From assembly GCF_964340395.1 (NCBI RefSeq), contig NC_135562.1, positions 21,681,892 through 21,745,891 of the forward strand: a stretch of DNA of 64,000 nucleotides, read 5' to 3'. The DNA is from Glandiceps talaboti. Its lineage: Eukaryota; Hemichordata; Enteropneusta; Spengelidae. This document shows positions 1 through 11,303 of the stretch, in pieces (within the stretch, counting starts at the first letter, position 1; each line of letters begins with the position of its first letter). The notes beneath the pieces were generated by a model. It was not told the origin of the DNA and did not search any database. It saw only the letters and a list, made by a program, of their open reading frames with translations. A program made the position numbers and the translations under genes.

Positions 1-418
1 GCTGTCTGGTGTTCATCTGCCATCTGAGTTCGTGTCATCTTCCGTGACCTTGAGTTCCATCCTGAAAGGAATGAATCAAACAATACAGTATAAACTTATT
101 GATGGAATGAAATAAGAGTTAGTTAGATTCTAATATTTACTCTTAAAGTTGCCACTACTCAATTTAACCTTTTTGAAAAGATATTACCACGGATAATACA
201 ATTCTGTTCATCTCCAGTATTTCTTCATTCTGCTACAATCTACTTGTGACATAAGGTTGTCATTACTTGTTGTGTGCTTAGTACTGACAAAAGAACCTTT
301 TGATAACTTATACTTTCCATTGCAGATGGGAAGAAATATTGGGCAACAAAAGTTAATGACCATTCTCAGTAATTATACAATTCTAAAATCTTCACTTACT
401 TCTTCCACTTCTTGATTG
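1..418. repeat. Reference 418-bp monomer with diagnostic columns
   Basis: This copy serves as the coordinate frame (columns 1-418). Variable columns seen repeatedly: 9 G/T; 27 A/T; 44 G/T; 49-54 CTTGAG, TTTCAG, CTTGGG or CTCGAG; 73 G/A (A creates AATAAA); 84 T/C; 94 A/G (G creates AAGCTT); 116 G/C; 122 G/T; 132 A/T; 140 C/G/A; 190 C/T (CACGG or CATGG); 216-218, where AGT or AAT marks the 418-bp form and AAAAT the 420-bp form; 265 A/C; 271-273 TGT, CGT or TCT; 327 T/A; 352 G/T; 375 A/G; and near 400, TTCC, TTTC or ATTCC in the stretch before the next GCTGTCTG. No internal sub-repeat of the monomer stands out. Columns 27A, 122G and 352G occur together in monomers 1, 1675 and 2931. Confidence 0.9.
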
Positions 419-479
419 GCTGTCTGGTGTTCATCTGCCATCTGTGTTCGTGTCATCTTCCGTGACCTTGAGTTCCATC
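400..479 (-). other. Exon-like 80-nt segment, one per monomer (pseudo-exon)
   Basis: Read on the minus strand, each monomer contains a pyrimidine-rich run ending CATTCCTTTCAG, then 80 nt, then GAA followed by GTAAGTGA, an excellent match to the U2-type intron start. Here the acceptor AG complements 480-481 and the donor GT complements 398-399. In any monomer starting at s, the segment spans s-19 to s+60. One frame is open in this copy (26 codons, Trp-Asn-Ser to Val-Glu-Glu); the other two have stops. Because 80 is not a multiple of three, joining adjacent copies would hit a stop in the second. Subtypes with TTTCAG (c, d) have TGA, and those with TTATTCC have TAA, in the open frame. I infer a relic of a captured gene fragment or chance; transcription is unknown. 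Confidence 0.3.
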
Positions 480-838
480 CTGAAAGGAATGAATCAAGCA
501 ACACAGTATAAACTTATTGATGGAATGAAATAACAGTTATTTAGATTCTAATATTTACTCTTAAAGTTGCCACTACTCAATTTAACCTTTTTGAAAAGAT
601 ATTACCATGGATAATACAAATCTGTTTATCTCCAAAATATTTCTTCATTCTGCTACAATCTACTTGTGACATGAGGTTGTCATTCCTTGTCGTGTGCTTA
701 GTACTGACAAAAGAACTTTTTGATAACTTATACTTTCCATTGCAGATGGGAAGAAATATTGGGCAACAAAATTTAATGACCATTCTCAGTAATTATACAA
801 TTCCAAAATCTTCACTTACTTCTTCCACTTCTTGATTG
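419..838. repeat. Reference 420-bp monomer
   Basis: This is the longer length class. The two extra bases sit in the short A-run at column 216, where CCAGTAT or CCAATAT of the 418-bp form becomes CCAAAATA. 66 of the 152 complete monomers have this form, and it always comes with one of two sequels, ATTTC or ACTTC. The longer form also restores a minus-strand frame of 68 codons (577-783 here), which is why ORF callers report an ORF in almost every 420-bp monomer and rarely in 418-bp ones. This subtype, with column 265 C and CATGG at 190, recurs at 2093, 3349 and 4605. Confidence 0.9.
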
Positions 839-3800
839 GCTGTCTGGTGTTCATCTGCCATCTGTGTTCGTGTCATCTTCCGTGACCTTGAGTTCCATCC
901 TGAAAGGAATGAATCAAACAATACAGTATAAACTTATTGATGGAATGAAATAACAGTTATTTAGATTCTAATATTTACTCTTAAAGTTGCCACTACTCAA
1001 TTTAACCTTTTTGAAAAGATATTACCACGGATAATACAATTCTGTTCATCTCCAGTATTTCTTCATTCTGCTACAATCTACTTGTGACATAAGGTTGTCA
1101 TTACTTGTTCTGTGCTTAATACTGACAAAAGAACTTTTTGATAACTTATACTTTCCATTGCAGATGGGAAGAAATATTGGGCAACAAAATTTAATGACCA
1201 TTCTCAGTAATTATACAATTCCAAAATCTTCACTTACTTCTTCCACTTCTTGATTGGCTGTCTGGTGTTCATCTGCCATCTGTGTTCGTGTCATCTTCCG
1301 TGACCTTGAGTTCCATCCTGAAAGGAATGAATCAAACAATACAGTATAAACTTATTGATGGAATGAAATAACAGTTATTTAGATTCTAATATTTACTCTT
1401 AAAGTTGCCACTACTCAATTTAACCTTTTTGAAAAGATATTACCACGGATAATACAATTTTGTTCATCTCCAGTATTTCTTCATTCTGCTACAATCTACT
1501 TGTGACATAAGGTTGTCATTACTTGTTCTGTGCTTAATACTGACAAAAGAACTTTTTGATAACTTATACTTTCCATTGCAGATGGGAAGAAATATTGGGC
1601 AACAAAATTTAATGACCATTCTCAGTAATTATACAATTCCAAAATCTTCACTTACTTCTTCCACTTCTTGATTGGCTGTCTGGTGTTCATCTGCCATCTG
1701 AGTTCGTGTCATCTTCCGTGACCTTGAGTTCCATCCTGAAAGGAATGAATCAAACAATACAGTATAAACTTATTGATGGAATGAAATAAGAGTTAGTTAG
1801 ATTCTAATATTTACTCTTAAAGTTGCCACAACTCAATTTAACCTTTTTGAAAAGATATTACCACGGATAATACAATTCTGTTCATCTCCAGTATTTCTTC
1901 ATTCTGCTACAATCTACTTGTGACATAAGGTTGTCATTACTTGTTGTGTGCTTAGTACTGACAAAAGAACCTTTTGATAACTTATACTTTCCATTGCAGA
2001 TGGGAAGAAATATTGGGCAACAAAAGTTAATGACCATTCTCAGTAATTATACAATTCTAAAATCTTCACTTACTTCTTCCACTTCTTGATTGGCTGTCTG
2101 GTGTTCATCTGCCATCTGTGTTCGTGTCATCTTCCGTGACCTTGAGTTCCATCCTGAAAGGAATGAATCAAGCAACACAGTATAAACTTATTGATGGAAT
2201 GAAATAACAGTTATTTAGATTCTAATATTTACTCTTAAAGTTGCCACTACTCAATTTAACCTTTTTGAAAAGATATTACCATGGATAATACAAATCTGTT
2301 TATCTCCAAAATATTTCTTCATTCTGCTACAATCTACTTGTGACATGAGGTTGTCATTCCTTGTCGTGTGCTTAGTACTGACAAAAGAACTTTTTGATAA
2401 CTTATACTTTCCATTGCAGATGGGAAGAAATATTGGGCAACAAAATTTAATGACCATTCTCAGTAATTATACAATTCCAAAATCTTCACTTACTTCTTCC
2501 ACTTCTTGATTGGCTGTCTGGTGTTCATCTGCCATCTGTGTTCGTGTCATCTTCCGTGACCTTGAGTTCCATCCTGAAAGGAATGAATCAAACAATACAG
2601 TATAAACTTATTGATGGAATGAAATAACAGTTATTTAGATTCTAATATTTACTCTTAAAGTTGCCACTACCCAATTTAACCTTTTTGAAAAGATATTACC
2701 ACGGATAATACAATTTTGTTCATCTCCAGTATTTCTTCATTCTGCTACAATCTACTTGTGACATAAGGTTGTCATTACTTGTTCTGTGCTTAATACTGAC
2801 AAAAGAACTTTTTGATAACTTATACTTTCCATTGCAGATGGGAAGAAATATTGGGCAACAAAATTTAATGACCATTCTCAGTAATTATACAATTCCAAAA
2901 TCTTCACTTACTTCTTCCACTTCTTGATTGGCTGTCTGGTGTTCATCTGCCATCTGAGTTCGTGTCATCTTCCGTGACCTTGAGTTCCATCCTGAAAGGA
3001 ATGAATCAAACAATACAGTATAAACTTATTGATGGAATGAAATAAGAGTTAGTTAGATTCTAATATTTACTCTTAAAGTTGCCACTACTCAATTTAACCT
3101 TTTTGAAAAGATATTACCACGGATAATACAATTCTGTTCATCTCCAGTATTTCTTCATTCTGCTACAATCTACTTGTGACATAAGGTTGTCATTACTTGT
3201 TGTGTGCTTAGTACTGACAAAAGAACCTTTTGATAACTTATACTTTCCATTGCAGATGGGAAGAAATATTGGGCAACAAAAGTTAATGACCATTCTCAGT
3301 AATTATACAATTCTAAAATCTTCAATTACTTCTTCCACTTCTTGATTGGCTGTCTGGTGTTCATCTGCCATCTGTGTTCGTGTCATCTTCCGTGACCTTG
3401 AGTTCCATCCTGAAAGGAATAAATCAAACAACACAGTATAAACTTATTGATGGAATGAAATAACAGTTATTTAGATTCTAATATTTACTCTTAAAGTTGC
3501 CACTACTCAATTTAACCTTTTTGAAAAGATATTACCATGGATAATACAAATCTGTTTATCTCCAAAATATTTCTTCATTCTGCTACAATCTACTTGTGAC
3601 ATGAGGTTGTCATTCCTTGTCGTGTGCTTAGTACTGACAAAAGAACTTTTTGATAACTTATACTTTCCATTGCAGATGGGAAGAAATATTGGGCAACAAA
3701 ATTTAATGACCATTCTCAGTAATTATACAATTCCAAAATCTTCACTTACTTCTTTCACTTCTTGATTGGCTGTCTGGTGTTCATCTGCCATCTGTGTTCG

Positions 3801-6020
3801 TGTCATCTTCCGTGACCTTGAGTTCCATTCTGAAAGGAATAAATCAAACAATACAGTATAAACTTATTGATGGAATGAAATAACAGTTATTTAGATTCTA
3901 ATATTTACTCTTAAAGTTGCCACTACTCAATTTAACCTTTTTGAAAAGATATTACCACGGATAATACAATTCTGTTCATCTCCAGTATTTCTTCATTCTG
4001 CTACAATCTACTTGTGACATAAGGTTGTCATTACTTGTTCTGTGCTTAATACTGACAAAAGAACTTTTTGATAACTTATACCTTCCATTGCAGATGGGAA
4101 GAAATATTGGGCAACAAAATTTAATGACCATTCTCAGTAATTATGCAATTCCAAAATCTTCACTTACTTCTTCCACTTCTTGATTGGCTGTCTGGTGTTC
4201 ATCTGCCATCTGTGTTCGTGTCATCTTCCGTGACCTCGAGTTCCATCCTGAAAGGAATGAATCAAACAATACAGTATAAACTTATTGATGGAATGAAATA
4301 ACAGTTATTTAGATTGTAATATTTACTCTTAAAGTTGCCACTACTCAATTTAACCTTTTTGAAAAGATATTACCACGGATAATACAATTCTGTTCATCTC
4401 CAATATTTCTTCATTCTGCTACAATCTACTTGTGACATAAGGTTGTCATTACTTGTTCTGTGCTTAGTACTGACAAAAGAACTTTTTGATAACTTATACT
4501 TTCCATTGCAGATGGGAAGAAACATTGGGCAACAAAATTTAATGACCATTCTCAGTAATTATACAATTCCAAAATCTTCACTTACTTCTTCCACTTCTTG
4601 ATTGGCTGTCTGGTGTTCATCTGCCATCTGTGTTCGTGTCATCTTCCGTGACCTTCAGTTCCATCCTGAAAGGAATGAATCAAACAATACAGTATACACT
4701 TATTGATGGAATGAAATAAGAGTTATTTAGATTCTAATATTTAGTCTTAAAGTTGCCACTACTCAATTTAACCTTTTTGAAAAGATATTACCATGGATAA
4801 TACAATTCTGTTTATCTCCAAAATATTTCTTCATTCTGCTACAATCTACTTGTGACATGAGGTTGTCATTCCTTGTCGTGTGCTTAGTACTGACAAAAGA
4901 ACTTTTTTATAACTTATACTTTCCATTGCAGATGGGAAGAAATATTGGGCAACAAAATTTAATGACCATTCTCAGTAATTATACAATTCCAAAATCTTCA
5001 CTTACTTCTTTCACTTCTTGATTGGCTGTCTGGTGTTCATCTGCCATCTGTGTTCGTGTCATCTTCCGTGACCTTGAGTTCCATCCTGAAAGGAATAAAT
5101 CAAACAATACAGTATAAACTTAATGATGGAATGAAATAACAGTTATTTAGATTCTAATATTTACTCTTAAAGTTGCCACTACTCAATTTAACCTTTTTGA
5201 AAAGATATTACCACGGATAATACAATTCTGTTCATCTCCAATATTTCTTCATTCTGCTACAATCTACTTGTGACATAAGGTTGTCATTACTTGTTCTGTG
5301 CTTAGTACTGACAAAAGAACTTTTTGATAACTTATACTTTCCATTGCAGATGGGAAGAAATATTGGGCAACAAAATTTAATGACCATTCTCAGTAATTAT
5401 ACAATTCCAAAATCTTCACTTACTTCTTCCACTTCTTGATTGGCTGTCTGGTGTTCATCTGCCATCTGTGTTCGTGTCATCTTCAGTGACCTTGACTTCC
5501 ATCCTTAAAGGAATGAATCAAACAACACAGTATAAACTTATTGATGGAATGAAATAACAGTTATTTATATTCTAATACTTACTCTTAAAGTTGCCACTAC
5601 TCAATTTAACCTTTTTGAAAAGATATTACCATGGATAATACAATTCTGTTCATCTCCAAAATATTTCTTCATTCTGCTACAATCTACTTGTGACATAAGG
5701 TTGTCATTACTTGTCGTGTGCTTAGTACTGACAAAAGAACCTTTTGATAACTTATACTTTCCATTACAGATGGGAAGAAATATTGGGCAACAAAATTTAA
5801 TGACCATTCTCAGTAATTATACAATTCCAAAATCTTCACTTACTTCTTCCACTTCTTGATTGGCTGTCTGGTGTTCATCTGCCATCTGTGTTCGTGTCAT
5901 CTTCCGTGACCTTGAGTTCCATCCTGAAAGGAATAAATCAAACAATACAGTATAAACTTATTGATGGAATGAAATAACAGTTATTTAGATTCTAATATTT
6001 ACTCTTACAGTTGCCACTAC

Positions 6021-6365
6021 TCAATTTAACCTTTTTGAAAAGATATTACCACGGATAATACAATTCTGTTTATCTCCAAAATATTTCTTCATTCTGCTAC
6101 AATCTACTTGTGACATGAGGTAGTCATTACTTGTCGTGTGCTTAGTACTGACAAAAGAACTTTTTGATAACTTATACTTTCCATTGCAGATGGGAAGAAA
6201 TATTGGGCAACAAAATTTAATGACCATTCTCAGTAATTGTACAATTCCAAAATCTTCACTTACTTCTTCCACTTCTTGATTGGCTGTCTGTTGTTCATCT
6301 GCCATCTGTGTTCGTGTCATCTTCCGTGACCTTGAGTTCCATCCTGAAAGGAATGAATCAAACAA
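6021..6365 (-). other. Recurrent 114-codon open frame, judged non-coding
   Basis: This frame crosses a monomer border and recurs nearly unchanged 18 times (low ends 6021, 8952, 12298, 16489, 19835, 21933, 26961, 31147, 33659, 37007, 38263, 41615, 45807, 48741, 51682, 52520, 55449, 58383). It exists only where the 420-bp form coincides with G at column 375 (TGT for TAT removes a stop). Its first codon is TTG, so it is not a conventional eukaryotic ORF; the first ATG upstream of the 68-codon core lies in the pseudo-exon. The related 68-codon frames start at ATG and end at TAA near s+158 of 420-bp monomers. No recognisable domain, signal peptide or family motif is visible, and indels and stops are tolerated freely between copies. 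Confidence 0.75.
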
Positions 6366-7958
6366 TACAGTATAAACTTATTGATGGAATGAAATAAGAG
6401 TTAGTTAGATTCTAATATTTACTCTTAAAGTTGCCACTACTCAATTTAACCTTTTTGAAAAGATATTACCACGGATAATACAATTCTGTTCATCTCCAGT
6501 ATTTCTTCATTCTGCTACAATCTACTTGTGACATAAGGTTGTCATTACTTGTTGTGTGCTTAGTACTGACAAAAGAACCTTTTGATAACTTATACTTTCC
6601 ATTGCAGATGGGAAGAAATATTGGGCAACAAAATTTAATGACCATTCTCAGTAATTATACATTACCAAAATCTTTACTTACTTCTTTCACTTCTTGATTG
6701 GCTGTCTGGTGTTCATCTGCCATCTGTGTTCGTGTCATCTTCCGTGACCTTGAGTTCCATCCTGAAAGGAATGAATCAAACAATACAGTATAAACTTATT
6801 GATGGAATGAAATAACAGTTATTTAGATTCTAATATTTACTCTTAAAGTTGCCACTACTCAATTTAACCTTTTTGAAAAGATATTACCACGGATAATACA
6901 ATTCTGTTCATCTCCAAAATACTTCTTCATTCTGCTACAATCTACTTGTGACATAAGGTTGTCATTACTTGTCGTGTGCTTAGTAATGACAAAAGAACTT
7001 TTTGATAACTTATACTTTCCATTGCAGATGGGAAGAAATATTGGGCAACAAAATTTAATGACCATTCTCAGTAATTATACATTACCAAAATCTTTACTTA
7101 CTTCTTCCACTTCTTGATTGGCTGTCTGGTGTTCATCTGCCATCTGTGTTCGTGTCATCTTCCGTGACCTTGAGTTCCATCCTGAAAGGAATGAATCAAA
7201 CAATACAGTATAAACTTATTGATGGAATGAAATAAGAGTTAGTTAGATTCTAATATTTACTCTTAAAGTTGCCACTACTCAATTTAACCTTTTTGAAAAG
7301 ATATTACCACGGATAATACAATTCTGTTCATCTCCAGTATTTCTTCATTCTGCTACAATCTACTTGTGACATAAGGTTGTCATTACTTGTTGTGTGCTTA
7401 GTACTGACAAAAGAACCTTTTGATAACTTATACTTTCCATTGCAGATGGGAAGAAATATTGGGCAACAAAATTTAATGACCATTCTCAGTAATTATACAT
7501 TACCAAAATCTTTACTTACTTCTTTCACTTCTTGATTGGCTGTCTGGTGTTCATCTGCCATCTGTGTTCGTGTCATCTTCCGTGACCTTGAGTTCCATCC
7601 TGAAAGGAATGAATCAAACAATACAGTATAAACTTATTGATGGAATGAAATAACAGTTATTTAGATTCTAATATTTACTCTTAAAGTTGCCACTACTCAA
7701 TTTAACCTTTTTGAAAAGATATTACCACGGATAATACAATTCTGTTCATCTCCAAAATACTTCTTCATTCTGCTACAATCTACTTGTGACATAAGGTTGT
7801 CATTACTTGTCGTGTGCTTAGTAATGACAAAAGAACTTTTTGATAACTTATACTTTCCATTGCAGATGGGAAGAAATATTGGGCAACAAAATTTAATGAC
7901 CATTCTCAGTAATTATACATTACCAAAATCTTTACTTACTTCTTCCACTTCTTGATTG
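6283..7958. repeat. Nested 838-bp dimer duplication
   Basis: Monomers 6283+6701 are repeated as 7121+7539 (418+420 bp each). The first member has AGTTAG at columns 121-126, the AGT length form and ATTACC before the pseudo-exon; the second has AAAATAC and GTAATGAC. The only difference I noticed is column 9 (T in 6283, G in 7121), which is the left edge. The same dimer pair is present in block B copy 2 at 13820-15495, so the dimer duplication came before the 7.5-kb duplication. Confidence 0.8.
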
Positions 7959-8375
7959 GCTGTCTGGTGTTCATCTGCCATCTGTGTTCGTGTCATCTTC
8001 CGTGACCTTGAGTTCCATCCTGAAAGGAATGAATCAAACAATACAGTATAAACTTATTGATGGAATGAAATAACAGTTATTTAGATTCTAATATTTAGTC
8101 TTAAAGTTGCCACTACTCAATTTAACCTTTTTGAAAAGATATTACCACGGATAATACAATTCTGTTCATCTCCAAAATACTTCTTCATTCTGCTACAATC
8201 TACTTGTGACATAAGGTTGTCATTACTTGTCGTGTGCTTAGTACTGACAGAACTTTTTGATAACTTATACTTTCCATTGCAGATGGGAAGAAATATTGGG
8301 CAACAAAATTTAATGACCATTCTCAGTAATTATACATTACCAAAATCTTTACTTACTTCTTCCACTTCTTGATTG
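7959..8375. repeat. 417-bp monomer with 3-base deletion
   Basis: This is a 420-type monomer in which GACAAAAGAAC has become GACAGAAC near 8248, a loss of three bases. It therefore keeps the minus-strand frame and gives a 67-codon ORF (8117-8320). The identical deletion is present at 15496-15912 and nowhere else I could see, which makes it the cleanest marker of the 7,537-bp duplication. Confidence 0.9.
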
Positions 8376-9631
8376 GCTGTCTGGTGTTCATCTGCCATCT
8401 GTGTTCGTGTCATCTTCCGTGACCTTGAGTTCCATCCTGAAAGGAATGAATCAAACAATACAGTATAAACTTATTGATGGAATGAAATAAGAGTTAGTTA
8501 GATTCTAATATTTACTCTTAAAGTTGCCACTACTCAATTTAACCTTTTTGAAAAGATATTACCATGGATAATACAATTCTGTTCATCTCCAGTATTTCTT
8601 CATTCTGCTACAATCTACTTGTGACATAAGGTTGTCATTACTTGTTGTGTGCTTAGTACTGACAAAAGAACTTTTTGATAACTTATACCTTCCATTGCAG
8701 ATGGGAAGAAATATTGGGCAACAAAATTTAATGACCATTCTCAGTAATTATACATTACCAAAATCTTTACTTACTTCTTCCACTTCTTGATTGGCTGTCT
8801 GTTGTTCATCTGCCATCTGTGTTCGTGTCATCTTCCGTGACCTTGAGTTCCATCCTGAAAGGAATGAATCAAACAATACAGTATAAACTTATTGATGGAA
8901 TGAAATAAGAGTTATTTAGATTCTAATATTTACTCTTAAAGTTGCCACTACTCAATTTAACCTTTTTGAAAAGATATTACCACGGATAATACAATTCTGT
9001 ACATCTCCAAAATACTTCTTCATTCTGCTACAATCTACTTGTGACATAAGGTTGTCATTACTTGTCGTGTGCTTAGTACTGACAAAAGAACTTTTTGATA
9101 ACTTATACTTTCCATTGCAGATGGGAAGAAATATTGGGCAACAAAATTTAATGACCATTCTCAGTAATTGTACAATTCCAAAATCTTCACTTACTTCTTC
9201 CACTTCTTGATTGGCTGTCTGTTGTTCATCTGCCATCTGTGTTCGTGTCATCTTCCGTGACCTTGAGTTCCATCCTGAAAGGAATGAATCAAACAATACA
9301 GTATAAACTTATTGATGGAATGAAATAAGAGTTAGTTAGATTCTAATATTTACTCTTAAAGTTGCCACTACTCAATTTAACCTTTTTGAAAAGATATTAC
9401 CACGGATAATACAATTCTGTTCATCTCCAGTATTTCTTCATTCTGCTACAATCTACTTGTGACATAAGGTTGTCATTACTTGTTGTGTGCTTAGTACTGA
9501 CAAAAGAACCTTTTGATAACTTATACTTTCCATTGCAGATGGGAAGAAATATTGGGCAACAAAAGTTAATGACCATTCTCAGTAATTATACAATTCCAAA
9601 ATCTTCACTTACTTCTTCCACTTCTTGATTG

Positions 9632-11303
9632 GCTGTCTGGTGTTCATCTGCCATCTGTGTTCGTGTCATCTTCCGTGACCTTGAGTTCCATCCTGAAAGG
9701 AATGAATCAAACAATACAGTATAAACTTATTGATGGAATGAAATAACAGTTATTTAGATTCTAATATTTACTCTTAAAGTTGCCACTACTCAATTTAACC
9801 TTTTTGAAAAGATATTACCACGGATAATACAATTCTGTTCATCTCCAGTATTTCTTCATTCTGCTACAATCTACTTGTGACATAAGGTTGTCATTACTTG
9901 TTGTATGCTTAGTACTGACAAAAGAACCTTTTGATAACTTATACTTTCCATTGCAGATGGGAAGAAATATTGGGCAACAAAAGTTAATGACCATTCTCAG
10001 TAATTATACAATTCCAAAATCTTCACTTACTTCTTCCACTTCTTGATTGGCTGTCTGGTGTTCATCTGCCATCTGTGTTCGTGTCATCTTCCGTGACCTT
10101 GAGTTCCATCCTGAAAGGAATGAATCAAACAATACAGTATAAGCTTATTGATGGAATGAAATAACAGTTATTTAGATTCTAATATTTACTCTTAAAGTTG
10201 CCACTACTCAATTTAACCTTTTTGAAAAGATATTACCACGGATAACACAATTCTGTTCATCTCCAGTATTTCTTCATTCTGCTACAATCTACTTGTGACA
10301 TAAGGTTGTCATTACTTGTTGTGTGCTTAGTACTGACAAAAGAACCTTTTGATAACTTATACTTTCCATTGCAGAAGGGAAGAAATATTGGGCAACAAAA
10401 TTTAATGACCATTCTCAGTAATTATACAATTCCAAAATCTTCACTTACTTCTTCCACTTCTTGATTGGCTGTCTGGTGTTCATCTGCCATCTGTGTTCGT
10501 GTCATCTTCCGTGACCTTGAGTTCCATCCTGAAAGGAATGAATCAAACAATACAGTATAAACTTATTGATGGAATGAAATAACAGTTATTTAGATTCTAA
10601 TATTTACTCTTAAAGTTGCCACTACTCAATTTAACCTTTTTGAAAAGATATTACCACGGATAATACAATTCTGTTCATCTCCAGTATTTCTTCATTCTGC
10701 TACAATCTACTTGTGACATAAGGTTGTCATTACTTGTTGTATGCTTAGTACTGACAAAAGAACCTTTTGATAACTTATACTTTCCATTGCAGATGGGAAG
10801 AAATATTGGGCAACAAAAGTTAATGACCATTCTCAGTAATTATACAATTCCAAAATCTTCACTTACTTCTTCCACTTCTTGATTGGCTGTCTGGTGTTCA
10901 TCTGCCATCTGTGTTCGTGTCATCTTCCGTGACCTTGAGTTCCATCCTGAAAGGAATGAATCAAACAATACAGTATAAGCTTATTGATGGAATGAAATAA
11001 CAGTTATTTAGATTCTAATATTTACTCTTAAAGTTGCCACTACTCAATTTAACCTTTTTGAAAAGATATTACCACGGATAACACAATTCTGTTCATCTCC
11101 AGTATTTCTTCATTCTGCTACAATCTACTTGTGACATAAGGTTGTCATTACTTGTTGTGTGCTTAGTACTGACAAAAGAACCTTTTGATAACTTATACTT
11201 TCCATTGCAGAAGGGAAGAAATATTGGGCAACAAAATTTAATGACCATTCTCAGTAATTATACAATTCCAAAATCTTCACTTACTTCTTCCACTTCTTGA
11301 TTG
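9632..11303. repeat. Nested 836-bp dimer duplication
   Basis: Monomers 9632+10050 are repeated as 10468+10886 (418+418 bp each). The first carries TTGTATGC, the second AAGCTT at column 92, GATAACAC and CAGAAGGG. The same four monomers recur at 17169-18840 inside block B copy 2, again placing the dimer event before the larger duplication. These are the only AAGCTT-bearing monomers in the first 23 kb (10141, 10977, 17678, 18514). Confidence 0.82.
10141..10146. other. AAGCTT-marked monomers, 30 sites in the array
   Basis: G at column 94 creates AAGCTT inside the palindrome ATAAGCTTAT. Sites read: 10141, 10977, 17678, 18514, 23122, 24378, 28150, 29406, 30662, 31918, 34430, 36522, 37778, 39034, 39452, 42386, 43224, 43644, 46578, 49521, 50359, 51197, 53291, 54964, 56220, 56638, 59154, 59574, 62088, 62508. 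None lies in the first 10 kb. Spacing is 1,256 bp or multiples of it over much of 23-39 kb, and around 2,934 bp afterwards, so this base tracks the change in higher-order period. Confidence 0.85.

Larger units (their letters stand above)
1..6282. repeat. Block A: 15 monomers, mixed tetramer/trimer order
   Basis: Monomer starts: 1, 419, 839, 1257, 1675, 2093, 2513, 2931, 3349, 3769, 4187, 4605, 5025, 5443, 5863. The first four monomers (1-1674) are repeated from 1675 with one of the two near-identical middle monomers missing. The pair 1/419 recurs at 1675/2093 and at 2931/3349, so the spacing falls from 1,674 to 1,256 bp (four to three monomers). The CATGG, 420-bp subtype sits at 419, 2093, 3349 and 4605. 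Monomers from 3769 to 5863 carry many private changes (for example CTCGAG at 4235 and AACATTGGG near 4520) and form the least homogenised part of the window. No HindIII-type AAGCTT occurs here. Confidence 0.85.

Noticed and set aside
31-46. CENP-B box-like word (TTCG, four bases, A, then two bases)
   Set aside because: The second half required by the box (CGGG) is TTCC here, so only the first part matches. A half match of this size is expected by chance.
12-216. Ancient internal dimer suggested by GTTCATCT at columns 11 and 206
   Set aside because: The shared word is eight bases and the surrounding sequence does not align, so an internal half-monomer duplication is not supported.
86-310. Weak inverted pair (AGTATAAGCTTA near column 90 against the complement of GATAACTTATACT near column 300)
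   Set aside because: Only about eight to ten bases match, with a gap, over more than 200 bp; too weak to claim a hairpin or cruciform.
577-783. 68-codon minus-strand ORFs repeated in most 420-bp monomers as protein-coding genes
   Set aside because: They exist only because the 420-bp form keeps a frame that the 418-bp form breaks; the two forms alternate freely. No motif, no upstream gene context, and variants include frameshifts and stops without any sign of codon constraint.
3418-3423. AATAAA polyadenylation signal in AATAAATC monomers
   Set aside because: It arises from a single G-to-A variant at column 73, is present in only some subtypes, and has no associated coding frame or downstream GT-rich element that I could identify.
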